64,000 bases of DNA from Paenibacillus sp. 1_12 (GCF_900114475.1 NZ_FOTE01000001.1:846229-910228), one strand, 5' to 3'. Numbered from the stretch's first letter, positions 17,718 to 27,414 are shown. Notes: generated from the sequence alone by a model not told the origin. Program-made: numbers and translations.

Positions 17718-19268
17718 TTAATCCAGCTTCAAAAGATCCAAGAGTGCCAAAGCCCCTTCATGATTAGGCTCCAAAGCAGCAGCTCTATGGGCATAGTTTC
17801 TAGCAGCAGCTTCTTTACCAGTCTCATAACAGCAGATCGCCATCGTATAAAGTACATGGGAATCTGCTTCATCAATATGACGCGACCGTTCAAAGAAGAT
17901 CAACGCATCTTCGAACAAATCCATTTGAACCAGCAGCATGCCGCAAGCCAAAGCTAAATCCGACTTTTCCTCTATGGGGTAGTAGCTCCTCCACATCGCA
18001 TGCAGCCCCATGCAAATATCATTCATTTCTTGCTCACTGCTAGTGGGCAGCAGCTCCGTGATGCGCTCAGCGCTATGAAGAAACAGCTGAGCATCGTAGC
18101 CACCCAATCTCCAAAAGGCATGCAGCTGCGACAGCTCTATTACATCCGTCTGCTCCTCAAACCATGCTTTGAGATAAAAAAAATCACCCGGCCAAAAGCG
18201 ATCTACAAACCGCCGATAAGCCAAACGGGTATGGGCATAGTTGAACGGTTCTTGAAGCATAAGAATGCAGCCTACATTCAAGTTTTTATATTGATGCTTG
18301 GTGAACAGGGTCAAGGCTCCCTTTTGCTCAAAAATATATTGAATCGCATGGTAGTTGGCCTCCAATGAAAAGCTCCCGTGATGAATAAGCTTGGGGGCTT
18401 CTGCAAATTCCCAGCTATTTAACCGATGGTCACCCTTATCCGCGGTAAGCAGACAAAAGCCTTCCTGCGACAATTGTCCAAGCCGTTCCAAGCATGCGAT
18501 TCCAACAGCTGGAAGAAGAACATGCGAATCCTCTAGCTTATGCGCGTACAGCTCGATAAGACTGTGGTAAGGATACGATTCCTGCTCGTATTCAGCCGCT
18601 CTGCGATAATGGTACTCAGGGATGATGGTCACCAGCAGATCGGACGGGGCCATATGGGCAGCTTTATCCGGAAAATGCAGTGAAACGTCGCATTCAAATA
18701 TTCGTGCCTCATCCACATACAGCAGCTCTTGCGGGATGCTGTCAAAAAAGTAATTAGCAATGATAAGCAGCGGCTGTTCCAAATCAGCCGTTCTTATGCG
18801 CAGGCCAGATTGCGTCAAGTACAGCTCTGTACCCAACACGGCATCAAACTGCGCGAAATCCAATACTCCCTGCTCGACAAAGGGAAGTAAACACTCATGC
18901 TGCTGCCAATAAGAAATATTACGGATTGCCAAGTCACTCATCACATAGCGAAAAGGAGGAAGCGTGAGGCCCGCATAGTCTATAAGCTCGCATAGCTCCT
19001 TAAGAACCTGAAACGCTAATCTGCCCGAGCCCGCTCCAAGCTCCAGAATCGTAACGGGTGCAGATATGTGGCCTAACCTAGCTCTATCCTGAAGAAACCC
19101 AAATATGATTTCGGCATAAGCATTGGCAATAACCGTATTGCTCGTAATGTACTGTGGAACCTCTTCGCTCTGCCAAGCACGAATGCCTTGTTGTTCATAA
19201 TAGGATCGCTGCAGCTCCCAAATAGGTGCTTCGCTGAAACGGTATATTGACGGATCGTTGTGAATCAT
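17718..19268 (-). CDS. SAM-dependent methyltransferase-like protein with C-terminal TPR region
   Basis: A 516-residue protein. The N-terminal half has the SAM-binding motif I (ILELGAGSGRLA, near residue 73) and a layout like the MidA/NDUFAF7 (COG1565-like) group, including an NYFFDSIPQ segment after the central strand. The last 120 residues form helical pairs like tetratricopeptide repeats (ALIFFERSRHIDEADSHVLY; AAARNYAHRAAALEPNHEGA). The TPR part suggests a protein substrate or partner. It stands alone between the sugar operon and the membrane AraC gene. Substrate unknown; the family assignment is from the motif pattern only. Confidence 0.7.
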   Translation of the reverse strand: MIHNDPSIYRFSEAPIWELQRSYYEQQGIRAWQSEEVPQYITSNTVIANAYAEIIFGFLQDRARLGHISAPVTILELGAGSGRLAFQVLKELCELIDYAGLTLPPFRYVMSDLAIRNISYWQQHECLLPFVEQGVLDFAQFDAVLGTELYLTQSGLRIRTADLEQPLLIIANYFFDSIPQELLYVDEARIFECDVSLHFPDKAAHMAPSDLLVTIIPEYHYRRAAEYEQESYPYHSLIELYAHKLEDSHVLLPAVGIACLERLGQLSQEGFCLLTADKGDHRLNSWEFAEAPKLIHHGSFSLEANYHAIQYIFEQKGALTLFTKHQYKNLNVGCILMLQEPFNYAHTRLAYRRFVDRFWPGDFFYLKAWFEEQTDVIELSQLHAFWRLGGYDAQLFLHSAERITELLPTSSEQEMNDICMGLHAMWRSYYPIEEKSDLALACGMLLVQMDLFEDALIFFERSRHIDEADSHVLYTMAICCYETGKEAAARNYAHRAAALEPNHEGALALLDLLKLD

Positions 19269-19366
19269 GCTTGATTACCTACTTTACTTAATGGATTCAA
19301 TACAACAAAAGGATCTATATAAGGAGACTCTGCTCAATCATACGCGGACCCCGATGGACAAAAGAA

Positions 19367-19385
19367 AAGCTCCTAATCGGAGCTT
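19367..19385 (-). terminator. Terminator of the membrane AraC gene
   Basis: AAGCTCC-TAATC-GGAGCTT makes a perfect 7-bp stem; on the minus strand it is followed by TTCTTTTG. It sits between the AraC stop and the next minus-strand gene start. Confidence 0.65.
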
Positions 19386-19447
19386 ATTCGACAAAAATAC
19401 ATCCGTGTCTATACGATGTCAATATTACGTACCACTTCGGCTCGTCC

Positions 19448-21706
19448 CTACAGCTCACTCATTTTCTGCTCGCGATACTGCCCCGGTGTCATTCCCTCCA
19501 GCTTACGGAACTGCCGGATAAAATTTTGCGCATTTGTATACTGCAGCCGCTCAGCCACTTCCGTGATTTTCATGTCCGTTCCGCTCAGCCAGCTCTTGGC
19601 CATGTCATGTCGATACCCAGCCAAATAGTCGCTGTAGTTCATTCCGGTTTCCTTGCGGAACATCCGGCGAATATAGTGCGTGCTATAGTTCAGACGATGC
19701 GCGCACTGCTCAAGTGTCAGGTCACTGTCATAATGCTCATGAACCAGATCCATCACGGAACGGGATATGCTTTTGCCTGACGATTCATGCCGCTTGCGGG
19801 TCAGCTCCATCATGGGATAAATAATTTGTTTCTTGAACCAGGCTTCAATTTCCTGCGGCGTCCTCAGGCTGAACAGCTGCTCATACTCATTACGGTGATC
19901 TTGGGAGAACAGCTCTCCGGTATCTCCCATATCATAGAGTATACGGGCTAGATCTGTCAGCAGCATCGCGAATGACATCCGATACAGCTGAGGATCGGTT
20001 TCGACGCGAAGTACATCCTGAATGAACTGCTCAAGCAGTTCTCCGGCCTTGTCCTTATCGAGAAAAGAGATCGCTTGTGTGAGCTCGGATACCAAATGAT
20101 GCGGATAATAATGACGTGACTCCTGCTGCGGCTTCAGATCATCCAAATACAGGATCGCCTTTTCACCCAGACGAATCCGGTATTGAAGAGCCTCTTTCGC
20201 TTCCAGAAACGCTTGCGGCGTTGTGTAAAGCTGTTCATACGGCCTGCTGATCCCGATACTGACTTTCAGCTCCAAATATTCAGCAGTTGCCCGTTGTATC
20301 GACTCGGCCAGGCTGCCCAGCTCACTTAACAGCTCGCTCTGACTGTCGGCATCACTTCCGACAAGTGTCACTTGATAATTGCCGATGGGCATGGCATGAA
20401 TGCGCTGCGGGGGCGGAATCAGCTCGGACGCCATATTATTAATCGCAAACAAGAGCAGATCCTGTTCATTCACATTGTAGCGTGTTTGCGCCAACGTATC
20501 GATTTGCAGCACCAATACGCCATAACGGCGCCAGACGGGGAGCTGGAACTTCGCTGCTTTGTCCTCCAGCTCACTCCGGTACAACTCGCCCTGAAACATC
20601 TTCAGCATAAAATAATCGATAAGCTGTCCGGATTGGATCTTCATTTGCCCCTCCAGCTGTTCATTCGACTGATGCAGGGAGGCAAATTGCGTACCAATCC
20701 ATTGCAATTCGTCCTTAACTGCAGCGCCTCCACTGGACGGCTTGCTATGGCGCATTGTAAATTCCATTAGGCTGCGTACCGGAAAATACATCCGTCTGGA
20801 ACCCCAATACGACAGCAGCCCAGTAAAAAGCAGCAGCAGCACACAGGCCGTCAGCGTAGCCCAACCGATCGATGCGGATTCCTTCTTGGCCTCCTCCAAA
20901 GGAATGATCGATACATAAGTCCAGCTATTGTAGCGGGATTGGTTATAGATAACACTGTATGAGTTTCCATGCGAGGTGCTGTTAATAGAGCCCTGTGTAT
21001 TTTCGGCGTTTTTCAGCTCTTGCGACCACGGCTCGGATGCCACGCTTTGGCCGATTCTTTTCACATCGCTATGTATAATAATATTCATCTTATCATCCAG
21101 AATCATCGATTCCCGCGTTGAAAAGCCTTGCGTGAGCAGCTTGGCAAGCTCCGTATTGGATACACGGACAGACAAGTAGCCCTTGGGCTGGGCAGACGTG
21201 GCAGGAATGGTCTTTACCAGCTTGATACCGGAGAAGGTTGAACTCAGCTCTGGCATCCATCGGGAATTATAGGCGGAATTCAGAGACACAGCTTTTTTCG
21301 TTGTGTCCATTCCAAAGTAAAAGCCGGTTTCCTTGATATACCATTCGTTCTGAATACTATGCAGCTCTATGTCCTTCACTCCGAGCTCATAGGTTTGAAC
21401 GCCGAGAAGCCCCTTAACGAGCAGATCAATATCTTGGAAATCTTCAATCTCCATACGCTTGGATACAGAATTGACAACTAAAGGCGTTTCTGCGAATCGC
21501 CCGGACACTTGCTCAATGACCTTCAGAATTTGCTCGACACGGTTTTGCGACTGCTGCAGGATGAAAACATTCGCTTCATTAACTTTAGTTTGAACCGTTG
21601 ATGTGGATTGGAAGAACGAATAGATGCCGAGAAATAGGAGCGGAATCGTACTAATCAAGGTGGTAAACGTCATGAGTTTGATAAAAAAAGAGTATCGCGA
21701 GGGCAT
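19448..21706 (-). CDS. Membrane-anchored AraC family regulator (YesS/YtdP-like)
   Basis: About 752 residues. A first membrane helix (FTTLISTIPLLFLGIYSFF) is followed by an extracellular sensing domain of about 250 residues, a second helix (TACVLLLLFTGLLSYW) near 285, a linker and middle domain, and a C-terminal AraC double helix-turn-helix (YDSDLTLEQCAHRLNYS...FIRQFRKLEGMTPGQYR). It likely senses a sugar outside the cell and switches on the Lpl-type importer operon downstream. ATG 21706 with GGAGG five bases upstream is preferred to the ATG at 21718. Confidence 0.88.
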   Translation of the reverse strand: MPSRYSFFIKLMTFTTLISTIPLLFLGIYSFFQSTSTVQTKVNEANVFILQQSQNRVEQILKVIEQVSGRFAETPLVVNSVSKRMEIEDFQDIDLLVKGLLGVQTYELGVKDIELHSIQNEWYIKETGFYFGMDTTKKAVSLNSAYNSRWMPELSSTFSGIKLVKTIPATSAQPKGYLSVRVSNTELAKLLTQGFSTRESMILDDKMNIIIHSDVKRIGQSVASEPWSQELKNAENTQGSINSTSHGNSYSVIYNQSRYNSWTYVSIIPLEEAKKESASIGWATLTACVLLLLFTGLLSYWGSRRMYFPVRSLMEFTMRHSKPSSGGAAVKDELQWIGTQFASLHQSNEQLEGQMKIQSGQLIDYFMLKMFQGELYRSELEDKAAKFQLPVWRRYGVLVLQIDTLAQTRYNVNEQDLLLFAINNMASELIPPPQRIHAMPIGNYQVTLVGSDADSQSELLSELGSLAESIQRATAEYLELKVSIGISRPYEQLYTTPQAFLEAKEALQYRIRLGEKAILYLDDLKPQQESRHYYPHHLVSELTQAISFLDKDKAGELLEQFIQDVLRVETDPQLYRMSFAMLLTDLARILYDMGDTGELFSQDHRNEYEQLFSLRTPQEIEAWFKKQIIYPMMELTRKRHESSGKSISRSVMDLVHEHYDSDLTLEQCAHRLNYSTHYIRRMFRKETGMNYSDYLAGYRHDMAKSWLSGTDMKITEVAERLQYTNAQNFIRQFRKLEGMTPGQYREQKMSEL

Positions 21707-21787
21707 AGCTTCCTCCATACGGCAAGTATAATGCTTCCCATTGTATCATATACTTTCGCTTTTGAGGACAAATCTTAACGAAGCGAA

Positions 21788-21823
21788 AGGAATCAGGCAG
21801 CTCCAGAGGAATGCCTGATTCCT
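21788..21823 (-). terminator. Terminator of rpiA
   Basis: AGGAATCAGGCA (21788-21799) pairs perfectly with TGCCTGATTCCT (21812-21823). It is placed just after the rpiA stop on the minus strand. Confidence 0.75.
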
Positions 21824-21837
21824 GGATGCACACCCAC

Positions 21838-22506
21838 TCAGTCGGACATCACTTTCGTAGTCCCATCATTATAGCCAACCACGACCGTACTTGCCATTTG
21901 CACGAATAGTCCATGCTCCACAACGCCCGGTATCGAATGGATTTGAGCTCCCAGCTCCTGCGGCAGCAAAATATTATCAAATTTGCAGTCCACAATCCAA
22001 TTCCCATTATCTGTAATAAATTCTTTGCCTTTATCCAGACGCAGCTGCGGCTTGCAGTTGATTTCTTCGAGACGGCTGATCGTCAGGTTGGAGGCAAACG
22101 GCACAATTTCGACGGGCAACGGAAATTTACCCAGATGCTCAACCCGCTTCGATTCGTCAACGATGACAACAAAACGTTTACTATGAAATGCGATGATTTT
22201 TTCCCGAAGCAGCGCACCTCCGCCACCCTTGATTAAATTCAGCTGATCATCAACCTCATCGGCCCCGTCTATCGTAAGATCAATACTATTGATTTTGGAA
22301 AATTCGACTAGCGGTATCCCTGCTTGTCTGGCTAGATCCTCTGAGCTTTGGGAGCTTGCCACTGCGCGGATATGCAGACCTTCTTTGACTTGCTGCCCGA
22401 TCTTTTGAATCGCCCAATAGGCAGTAGATCCGGTGCCGAGCCCAACGATCATTCCTTCTTCAATGAATTGTATGGCTTGCTGAGCGGCAATCTCTTTTGG
22501 ATTCAC
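21838..22506 (-). CDS. rpiA: Ribose-5-phosphate isomerase A
   Basis: About 222 residues; converts ribose 5-phosphate to ribulose 5-phosphate in the pentose phosphate pathway. Diagnostic motifs: VGLGTGSTA, SSQSSEDLARQ, the active-site region DLTIDGADEVDDQLNLIKGGGGALLREK (split here across residues about 80-107), and VDESKRVEHLG. GTG 22506 has GGGAG eight bases upstream, which is better than the GTG at 22515. Monocistronic, with a perfect terminator after it. Confidence 0.95.
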   Translation of the reverse strand: MNPKEIAAQQAIQFIEEGMIVGLGTGSTAYWAIQKIGQQVKEGLHIRAVASSQSSEDLARQAGIPLVEFSKINSIDLTIDGADEVDDQLNLIKGGGGALLREKIIAFHSKRFVVIVDESKRVEHLGKFPLPVEIVPFASNLTISRLEEINCKPQLRLDKGKEFITDNGNWIVDCKFDNILLPQELGAQIHSIPGVVEHGLFVQMASTVVVGYNDGTTKVMSD

Positions 22507-22604
22507 AGTTATCACTCCCTATTATTTGCATGATCGATCTACTTGATTATAAATCAGGTAAGGCTGGAAAGGTAATTTCAATATGGTACAATAAGGAAAA
22601 TGCC

Positions 22605-23270
22605 TTGGAAAGGATGGATCCCTTGAACAAACGCAACCGTTTAATTATCTCTTTGACATTGATTATACTCACTTTGGTTTTATCCTGGAAATATCCTGAC
22701 GTGACTACATTAGGGGAACAATGGTTCACAGCGTTAGGTTTACCTGTATGGTCAAATGGCCGAGACGGTTTCAACTATTTGGGTATTCTGCTAATGCTGA
22801 TCGCATTTGCTGGCTTGTATTTACTGAGCTCATCCCTAAACAAGCATAGACGAAAAATAGTAATTGCAGCTATCATCGCGATTGTATGGCTGCCAGCCAA
22901 CCTTGTTATCGGCTATCAAACTGTATTTGCAAAAGGCATTTATACATTGGAATACGACAGAACCAGCAGCAACTGCACTTACAAAAGAGAAGAGCAATGG
23001 CTGACAGGCAGCTGTACCTTAACGTTTATCAACCATGGACGGGATGTTGATTTTTCAGTTGCCATTCGGAGAGGACCTTTTCTCAATAATTCTTTTTTAG
23101 AGCAGTTGGATGTGCTAGGAGATCAAACTTTTCACATGGCGGCCCATGATAAAAATTCCATAACGGTACCTTTTAAAAAATGGGCACAAGATGTCGAGAC
23201 GCCTTCAAGCGGCAGCATGTCGGGCTTTGATATTACGGTTAAGAGTGAAACCTCACAGCGGCATCTGTAG
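22605..23270 (+). CDS. Small membrane protein with an extracytoplasmic domain, unknown
   Basis: About 221 residues. Three hydrophobic segments (LIISLTLIILTLVLSW; YLGILLMLIAFAGLYLL; KIVIAAIIAIVWLPANLVIGY) are followed by a soluble domain of about 125 residues with two Cys that may form a disulfide (SNCTYK, GSCTLTF). The start is uncertain: TTG 22605 has AAGGA seven bases upstream, while ATG 22614 and TTG 22623 are also in frame. It converges on the DUF2812 gene with only three bases between. No family recognised. Confidence 0.6.
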   Translation: MERMDPLNKRNRLIISLTLIILTLVLSWKYPDVTTLGEQWFTALGLPVWSNGRDGFNYLGILLMLIAFAGLYLLSSSLNKHRRKIVIAAIIAIVWLPANLVIGYQTVFAKGIYTLEYDRTSSNCTYKREEQWLTGSCTLTFINHGRDVDFSVAIRRGPFLNNSFLEQLDVLGDQTFHMAAHDKNSITVPFKKWAQDVETPSSGSMSGFDITVKSETSQRHL

Positions 23271-23273
23271 CCT

Positions 23274-23900
23274 TCAGACCTTATACTTATCTTCTTGTGT
23301 TTTCTTAAATAGCTTATTCGCTTTGGAGCCAATACTAAAGCAAATAGCGATCATTATCGGTATGACCATCCAGATAAATCCTCTGACAAATGCAAACGGT
23401 GTTTCAAAAAGAAAAGCCTTCCAAAAGATTTCACCGCTTTTATCCCATAGTCCCGGTGTAACATACAATAATTTCGGATTCAGAAAAGCCTTCACATCAA
23501 TGGAGTGTGTACTAATCAGTACGGCAAACAGAGTAATAAAGGTAGTCGCAGTGGACATCCATATATCCGATATTCTTTTATATCGAGCGGCTTTGGAATC
23601 AACATCCGAAAAAATATCGTCACTTCCGTTAACAGCAATTTTTTTGAAATATTGAGCTCCCGAGCTTTTTGTTCCTACGACATGCTTCCAGCCGCTGTCT
23701 TCAAAAAGCGTACAATAATCTTCAAAATCTCTTTTGTTTTTAAATTTGCGGTAATCCATTTTTATAGGTGCATGATCGGGTATGGCAGGTTGAAATTCAT
23801 ACCTGATCGATTTTTTGGTGAATATGTAGCCCTGCTTTGCCATTTCATTGAGCCATTGCTCTTCCTTGTCAAAATTAATGAAAAACTTGAATATCCTCAT
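23274..23900 (-). CDS. DUF2812 domain-containing membrane protein
   Basis: About 208 residues. The soluble N-terminal part (FKFFINFDKEEQWLNEMAKQGY) is typical of DUF2812, and two membrane helices follow (about 118-135 and 165-190). DUF2812 genes are very often paired with PadR regulators, as here, and may act in membrane-stress or drug response; the function is unproven. ATG 23900 with GGGGGA seven bases upstream is preferred to ATG 23915. Confidence 0.82.
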   Translation of the reverse strand: MRIFKFFINFDKEEQWLNEMAKQGYIFTKKSIRYEFQPAIPDHAPIKMDYRKFKNKRDFEDYCTLFEDSGWKHVVGTKSSGAQYFKKIAVNGSDDIFSDVDSKAARYKRISDIWMSTATTFITLFAVLISTHSIDVKAFLNPKLLYVTPGLWDKSGEIFWKAFLFETPFAFVRGFIWMVIPIMIAICFSIGSKANKLFKKTQEDKYKV

Positions 23901-23918
23901 GTCGGTTTCCCCCATTTC

Positions 23919-24230
23919 TCATCTCAAGGTATGTTTCGTAACCGCAATCATGTGATTCATTCGTTCAAAGTCAAGACGTAGCATTTCCAAACCTTTCTCT
24001 GTAATCGCATAAACCTTACGCCGACTATCCTCACTTGTGACAGGCTGTATAAATTTCAGCTTCAACAAGTTCTCAACAGCTCCATAAAGCGTTCCAGCCG
24101 CCATTCTTACCTGCCCGCCGCTCAGCTCCTCCACCTTTTGCATAATCAAATAGCCATGCGCCGGCTCCACCAAGGATAAAAGAATATAATAAACGGTTTC
24201 GGTAAGCGGTAAATTTTTTTCTCTGCTCAT
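23919..24230 (-). CDS. PadR family transcriptional regulator
   Basis: A 103-residue winged-helix repressor (YYILLSLVEPAHGYLIMQKVEELSGG...GTLYGAVENLLKLKFIQPV...RRKVYAITEKG). The ribosome site AAGGAG precedes ATG 24230. It forms an operon with the DUF2812 gene (18 bases apart). Upstream are clustered TATAC/GTATA palindromes, so it likely represses its own operon. Confidence 0.92.
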   Translation of the reverse strand: MSREKNLPLTETVYYILLSLVEPAHGYLIMQKVEELSGGQVRMAAGTLYGAVENLLKLKFIQPVTSEDSRRKVYAITEKGLEMLRLDFERMNHMIAVTKHTLR

Positions 24231-24256
24231 AGGTTATCTCCTTCTACTCAGCACAA

Positions 24257-24294
24257 CTGTATACAGTTCAAGTATATAGTTATACTATATACAG
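24257..24294 (-). promoter_or_regulatory. Palindromic PadR operator cluster
   Basis: CTGTATACAG (24257-24266) is a perfect palindrome. GTATATAGT (24272-24280) and ACTATATAC (24284-24292) form a second one with a 3-bp centre. The pair is just upstream of padR and fits the A/T-rich dyads bound by PadR dimers. Confidence 0.65.
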
Positions 24295-24478
24295 TTAGGC
24301 TATATATTGCAACTCTATTCTATTCGGTACGTCATTGATCTGCTTTACGACCGATTCCACAGGAACTTATTAATGGCTCCATTTACTTTTAGGCAAGGCG
24401 GCGTTATGTAAGCTATAATATAATCCGTAATCGACAATGGCTGCTTTTTATACTACGAGGTTTGGAAGGTGTGCAACT

Positions 24479-25147
24479 ATGCATATATTAATTATCGAGG
24501 ACGACCCCAGTATACAAATGCTGCTTAAGCTCAGCCTTGAGGTGGAAGGCTTTCAAACGACGCTGGCCGGAACGGCCTTAGCAGGTATGGAACAATTGGC
24601 TGCTCAGCAGATGGATTTGATCCTGCTGGATTTGATGCTGCCCGATCGTTCCGGCTTTGAACTCCTCCAAACGCTTCAGCAGCACTACAAAACAATTCCT
24701 GTTATTGTACTTAGTGCCAAAAATGAGATGAACGATAAAATACTCGGTTTTCAGCTGGGGGCCGACGATTATTTGACCAAACCTTTTGAAACTAGAGAGC
24801 TGATTGTACGCATCCGGGCTGTCATCCGGCGTATGACTACAGCTGCCCCAGCGCCTGAAACCATTCAAATGGACAAGATCGAAATCGACAAACGGGAGCG
24901 TTCTTTAAAGGTCGGCGGCACACTTGTCAAAACGACCAGCAAGGAGTTTGATTTTATGTGGCTGCTATGCAGCCATCCCAAAACCGTATTTACGCGTGAG
25001 CAAATACTCGATCAGGTATGGGGCTATGAATTTTATGGACAAACACGCTCCGTCGATATGATGGTTAATCGTTTGCGGGAAAAGATGAAGCCCTTTGACC
25101 ATTTAGTCGCAACGGTACACGGAACCGGCTACAAGCTGGAGGTATAG
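24479..25147 (+). CDS. Response regulator, OmpR/PhoB family
   Basis: A 222-residue regulator. The receiver domain has the acidic pocket EDD at residues 7-9, the phosphorylation site D51 (LILLDLML) and K near 100 (YLTKPFE); the winged-helix output domain is in the last 95 residues (VWGYEFYGQTRSVDMMVNRLREK). A TATAAT (24414-24419) lies upstream. It is followed after three bases by its kinase gene and probably controls the importer operon downstream. Confidence 0.93.
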   Translation: MHILIIEDDPSIQMLLKLSLEVEGFQTTLAGTALAGMEQLAAQQMDLILLDLMLPDRSGFELLQTLQQHYKTIPVIVLSAKNEMNDKILGFQLGADDYLTKPFETRELIVRIRAVIRRMTTAAPAPETIQMDKIEIDKRERSLKVGGTLVKTTSKEFDFMWLLCSHPKTVFTREQILDQVWGYEFYGQTRSVDMMVNRLREKMKPFDHLVATVHGTGYKLEV

Positions 25148-25150
25148 GCC

Positions 25151-26566
25151 ATGGGACTGCGAAATAAACTGTTTCTCCAGCATACCGTTACCATCATCAT
25201 GCTGCTAACCGCTATGTACTTTATCGTAAATTATACGATTAGCAAAAGCATGATTGAACGCGATATCCGCACTTTAAGCCAATACAACACCCTGCACCGC
25301 ATTGAAGCGTTGAAAATAGTCAATGATAAAAGAATCAATATTGAGCAGCTATTTTCTGGAACCTACGCCCCGCTTATTGCTTCGCATTTGGCCGCGAACA
25401 GCAACTTCCAGGTTCAGCTGTTTGCATTAGATGAGACGATAGTCGGCAACAGCGGCGATAAAGAAAATTTACTTAAACGAAATGATATCGAGACCGCATT
25501 GACCGGACAGAAGGCTACTGTCATTACGGAATCCGATGATACACAGTATTTAATTTATTCAGCTCCTTTTTTGTATGAGGGAAAGATTGTCGGCGGTTTT
25601 CGTTACTTGCTAGATCTCAATCAGCATGTCCAGACGCTTAATGAAATGAGATATTGGTTTATTGGTGTAGCCTTGGGATGCCTATTGTTATCTCTACTCG
25701 CGAGCTACTCCTTTTTCTCGATCCTCATGAAGCCTCTGCATGATTTGAAGCAAGCGCTTAAGCTTGTATCAGTCGGCGATTTCAGCAAAAAAATTGTGGT
25801 TAACAGTCAGGACGAAGTCAGGGAGCTGGCTAAAGACTTTAATCACATGTCCGATTCCTTGCAGCACCACATTGAAATGCTGCATTACGAGCAAAGTAAA
25901 CAAAAGACATTTTACGACAATATGACGCACGAATTGAAGACCCCTCTCACCTCCATCATTGGCTTCTCCGATTTGATTGCCAAGATGGATAAGTTGGACG
26001 ATATTCGCAATTGCAATGTGTATATCCACAAGGAAAGCGGCCGTCTCTTGAACATGGTGGAAGAACTGCTGCAGACTTCTCTCAAAGGGGAAGAGGCGTG
26101 GCGGGTAAAGCTTAAGTTCATAGATGTAGCATCGGTTCTTACCGACAGCTTGCGGATACTGGAGCCCACCCTGCAAAAGTCATCGATTTCAACAACCTTG
26201 CAGGTATCTCCCTGCGATGTTTATTTGGACCTGGAGCGCACCCAACAGGTGCTGTTTAATGTGATAGATAATGCCATCAAGCATAGCGAATGCACGCATC
26301 TGGATATCCTGCTGGAGGAGTACGAGGGGCAGGGCTGTGTTCGTATTGTCGATAACGGAAAAGGAATCTCGGAGCAGGACATGCTCACGTTGTTTCTGCC
26401 TTCCGAGCATAAGCAGGATCGTGTTATATCCGCACAATCTCATGGACTGGGTTTACCGCTCTGTAAACAGTTGATGGAGCTGCAGGGCGGCAATATCGTA
26501 ATAAACAGCCGAGTAGGATTAGGAACTGAGGTACAGCTCTATTTTAACAAAGGCCTTTTCTGGTGA
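25151..26566 (+). CDS. Sensor histidine kinase with HAMP domain
   Basis: A 471-residue membrane kinase. Two membrane helices (about 8-30 and 167-190) flank an extracellular sensor of about 135 residues, then HAMP, the phospho-acceptor His in NMTHELKTPLTS (residue 260), the N-box DNAIKH, DNGKGIS and GLGLPLCKQL. Ribosome site GGAGG at good spacing. It pairs with the response regulator upstream. The signal is probably the ligand of the ABC importer behind it. Confidence 0.93.
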   Translation: MGLRNKLFLQHTVTIIMLLTAMYFIVNYTISKSMIERDIRTLSQYNTLHRIEALKIVNDKRINIEQLFSGTYAPLIASHLAANSNFQVQLFALDETIVGNSGDKENLLKRNDIETALTGQKATVITESDDTQYLIYSAPFLYEGKIVGGFRYLLDLNQHVQTLNEMRYWFIGVALGCLLLSLLASYSFFSILMKPLHDLKQALKLVSVGDFSKKIVVNSQDEVRELAKDFNHMSDSLQHHIEMLHYEQSKQKTFYDNMTHELKTPLTSIIGFSDLIAKMDKLDDIRNCNVYIHKESGRLLNMVEELLQTSLKGEEAWRVKLKFIDVASVLTDSLRILEPTLQKSSISTTLQVSPCDVYLDLERTQQVLFNVIDNAIKHSECTHLDILLEEYEGQGCVRIVDNGKGISEQDMLTLFLPSEHKQDRVISAQSHGLGLPLCKQLMELQGGNIVINSRVGLGTEVQLYFNKGLFW

Positions 26567-26628
26567 ATGTTTGTTACAAAATTGATACAAACCTACAATT
26601 TTTTTGAGATAAGAGGAGTGTAAAGTAA

Positions 26629-27414
26629 ATGCCAGAGGAAAAGAAAAGGCTTTCATGGTTTCGTCTCATATTATTACAGGTCGTTGTTGGCTGCATATTG
26701 ATAGGCGTGTGCGCTTATACCTTTCGAATCCCTGTTGATGAAGTGCGCATCGTTGCACCTGAACAGGATGGACGCGACAAGGTTGCCGGTGTACCTATGC
26801 GTGTCAATATCACCTACCCGGGCCTCGGCACGATCTCGATTGATGATCCGAAGGAGCTTCTGAAACTATCCAACACCTTTTATGGGCTATTGACCGTAGG
26901 CAAGCAGCAAAATCCGGTGAAATCTCCACGGCTTTTGCTTACAGGATCAATGGCTTATCTGGATCAGGAGAATATTCCCTTTCAAGTCGAGACAAACGCC
27001 TTTCGCTTCGGTGACGAGTCGGTCAATTCGCTCAATGTCAGCGCGGAAATTCGTAAACTGCAAAGCACGCTCATCGATAAAACGCTTACTTCAGATACGA
27101 TAGGTGCTGCGATGGACGATGTTCGTAACGATGTGTTTTCTTTGCAGCAGGGAGAGCTTACCCTTCTCACAAGTGTCGAACGGGAAGCACTTACCGCGAA
27201 AATGCGATCAGCTGTCCGCGTCATTGATTTTAGCCATTTTGATTATTTGGCTCAGCGGCCTGACGCCCATTATGTTGTACGGCTTACAGATGACCCCAAG
27301 TCCAAGCAGCATTGGCTTCATCTGGACCGTTACAATAACGCTTACATTGTCGTGTTCGACCTGTTGGATGAGACCAACCAAAGAGCCTATTTCAAATTGA
27401 ACGATGCCTCATAA
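26629..27414 (+). CDS. Membrane-anchored extracytoplasmic protein, unknown (DUF3919-like?)
   Basis: A 261-residue protein with one N-terminal membrane helix (FRLILLQVVVGCILIGVCAY) and an exported mixed alpha/beta domain. It lies between the two-component genes and the importer genes on the same strand, with AGAGGAG before the ATG. By position it could be an accessory sensor or an importer helper. Resemblance to the DUF3919 family is from memory and unverified. Confidence 0.65.
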   Translation: MPEEKKRLSWFRLILLQVVVGCILIGVCAYTFRIPVDEVRIVAPEQDGRDKVAGVPMRVNITYPGLGTISIDDPKELLKLSNTFYGLLTVGKQQNPVKSPRLLLTGSMAYLDQENIPFQVETNAFRFGDESVNSLNVSAEIRKLQSTLIDKTLTSDTIGAAMDDVRNDVFSLQQGELTLLTSVEREALTAKMRSAVRVIDFSHFDYLAQRPDAHYVVRLTDDPKSKQHWLHLDRYNNAYIVVFDLLDETNQRAYFKLNDAS

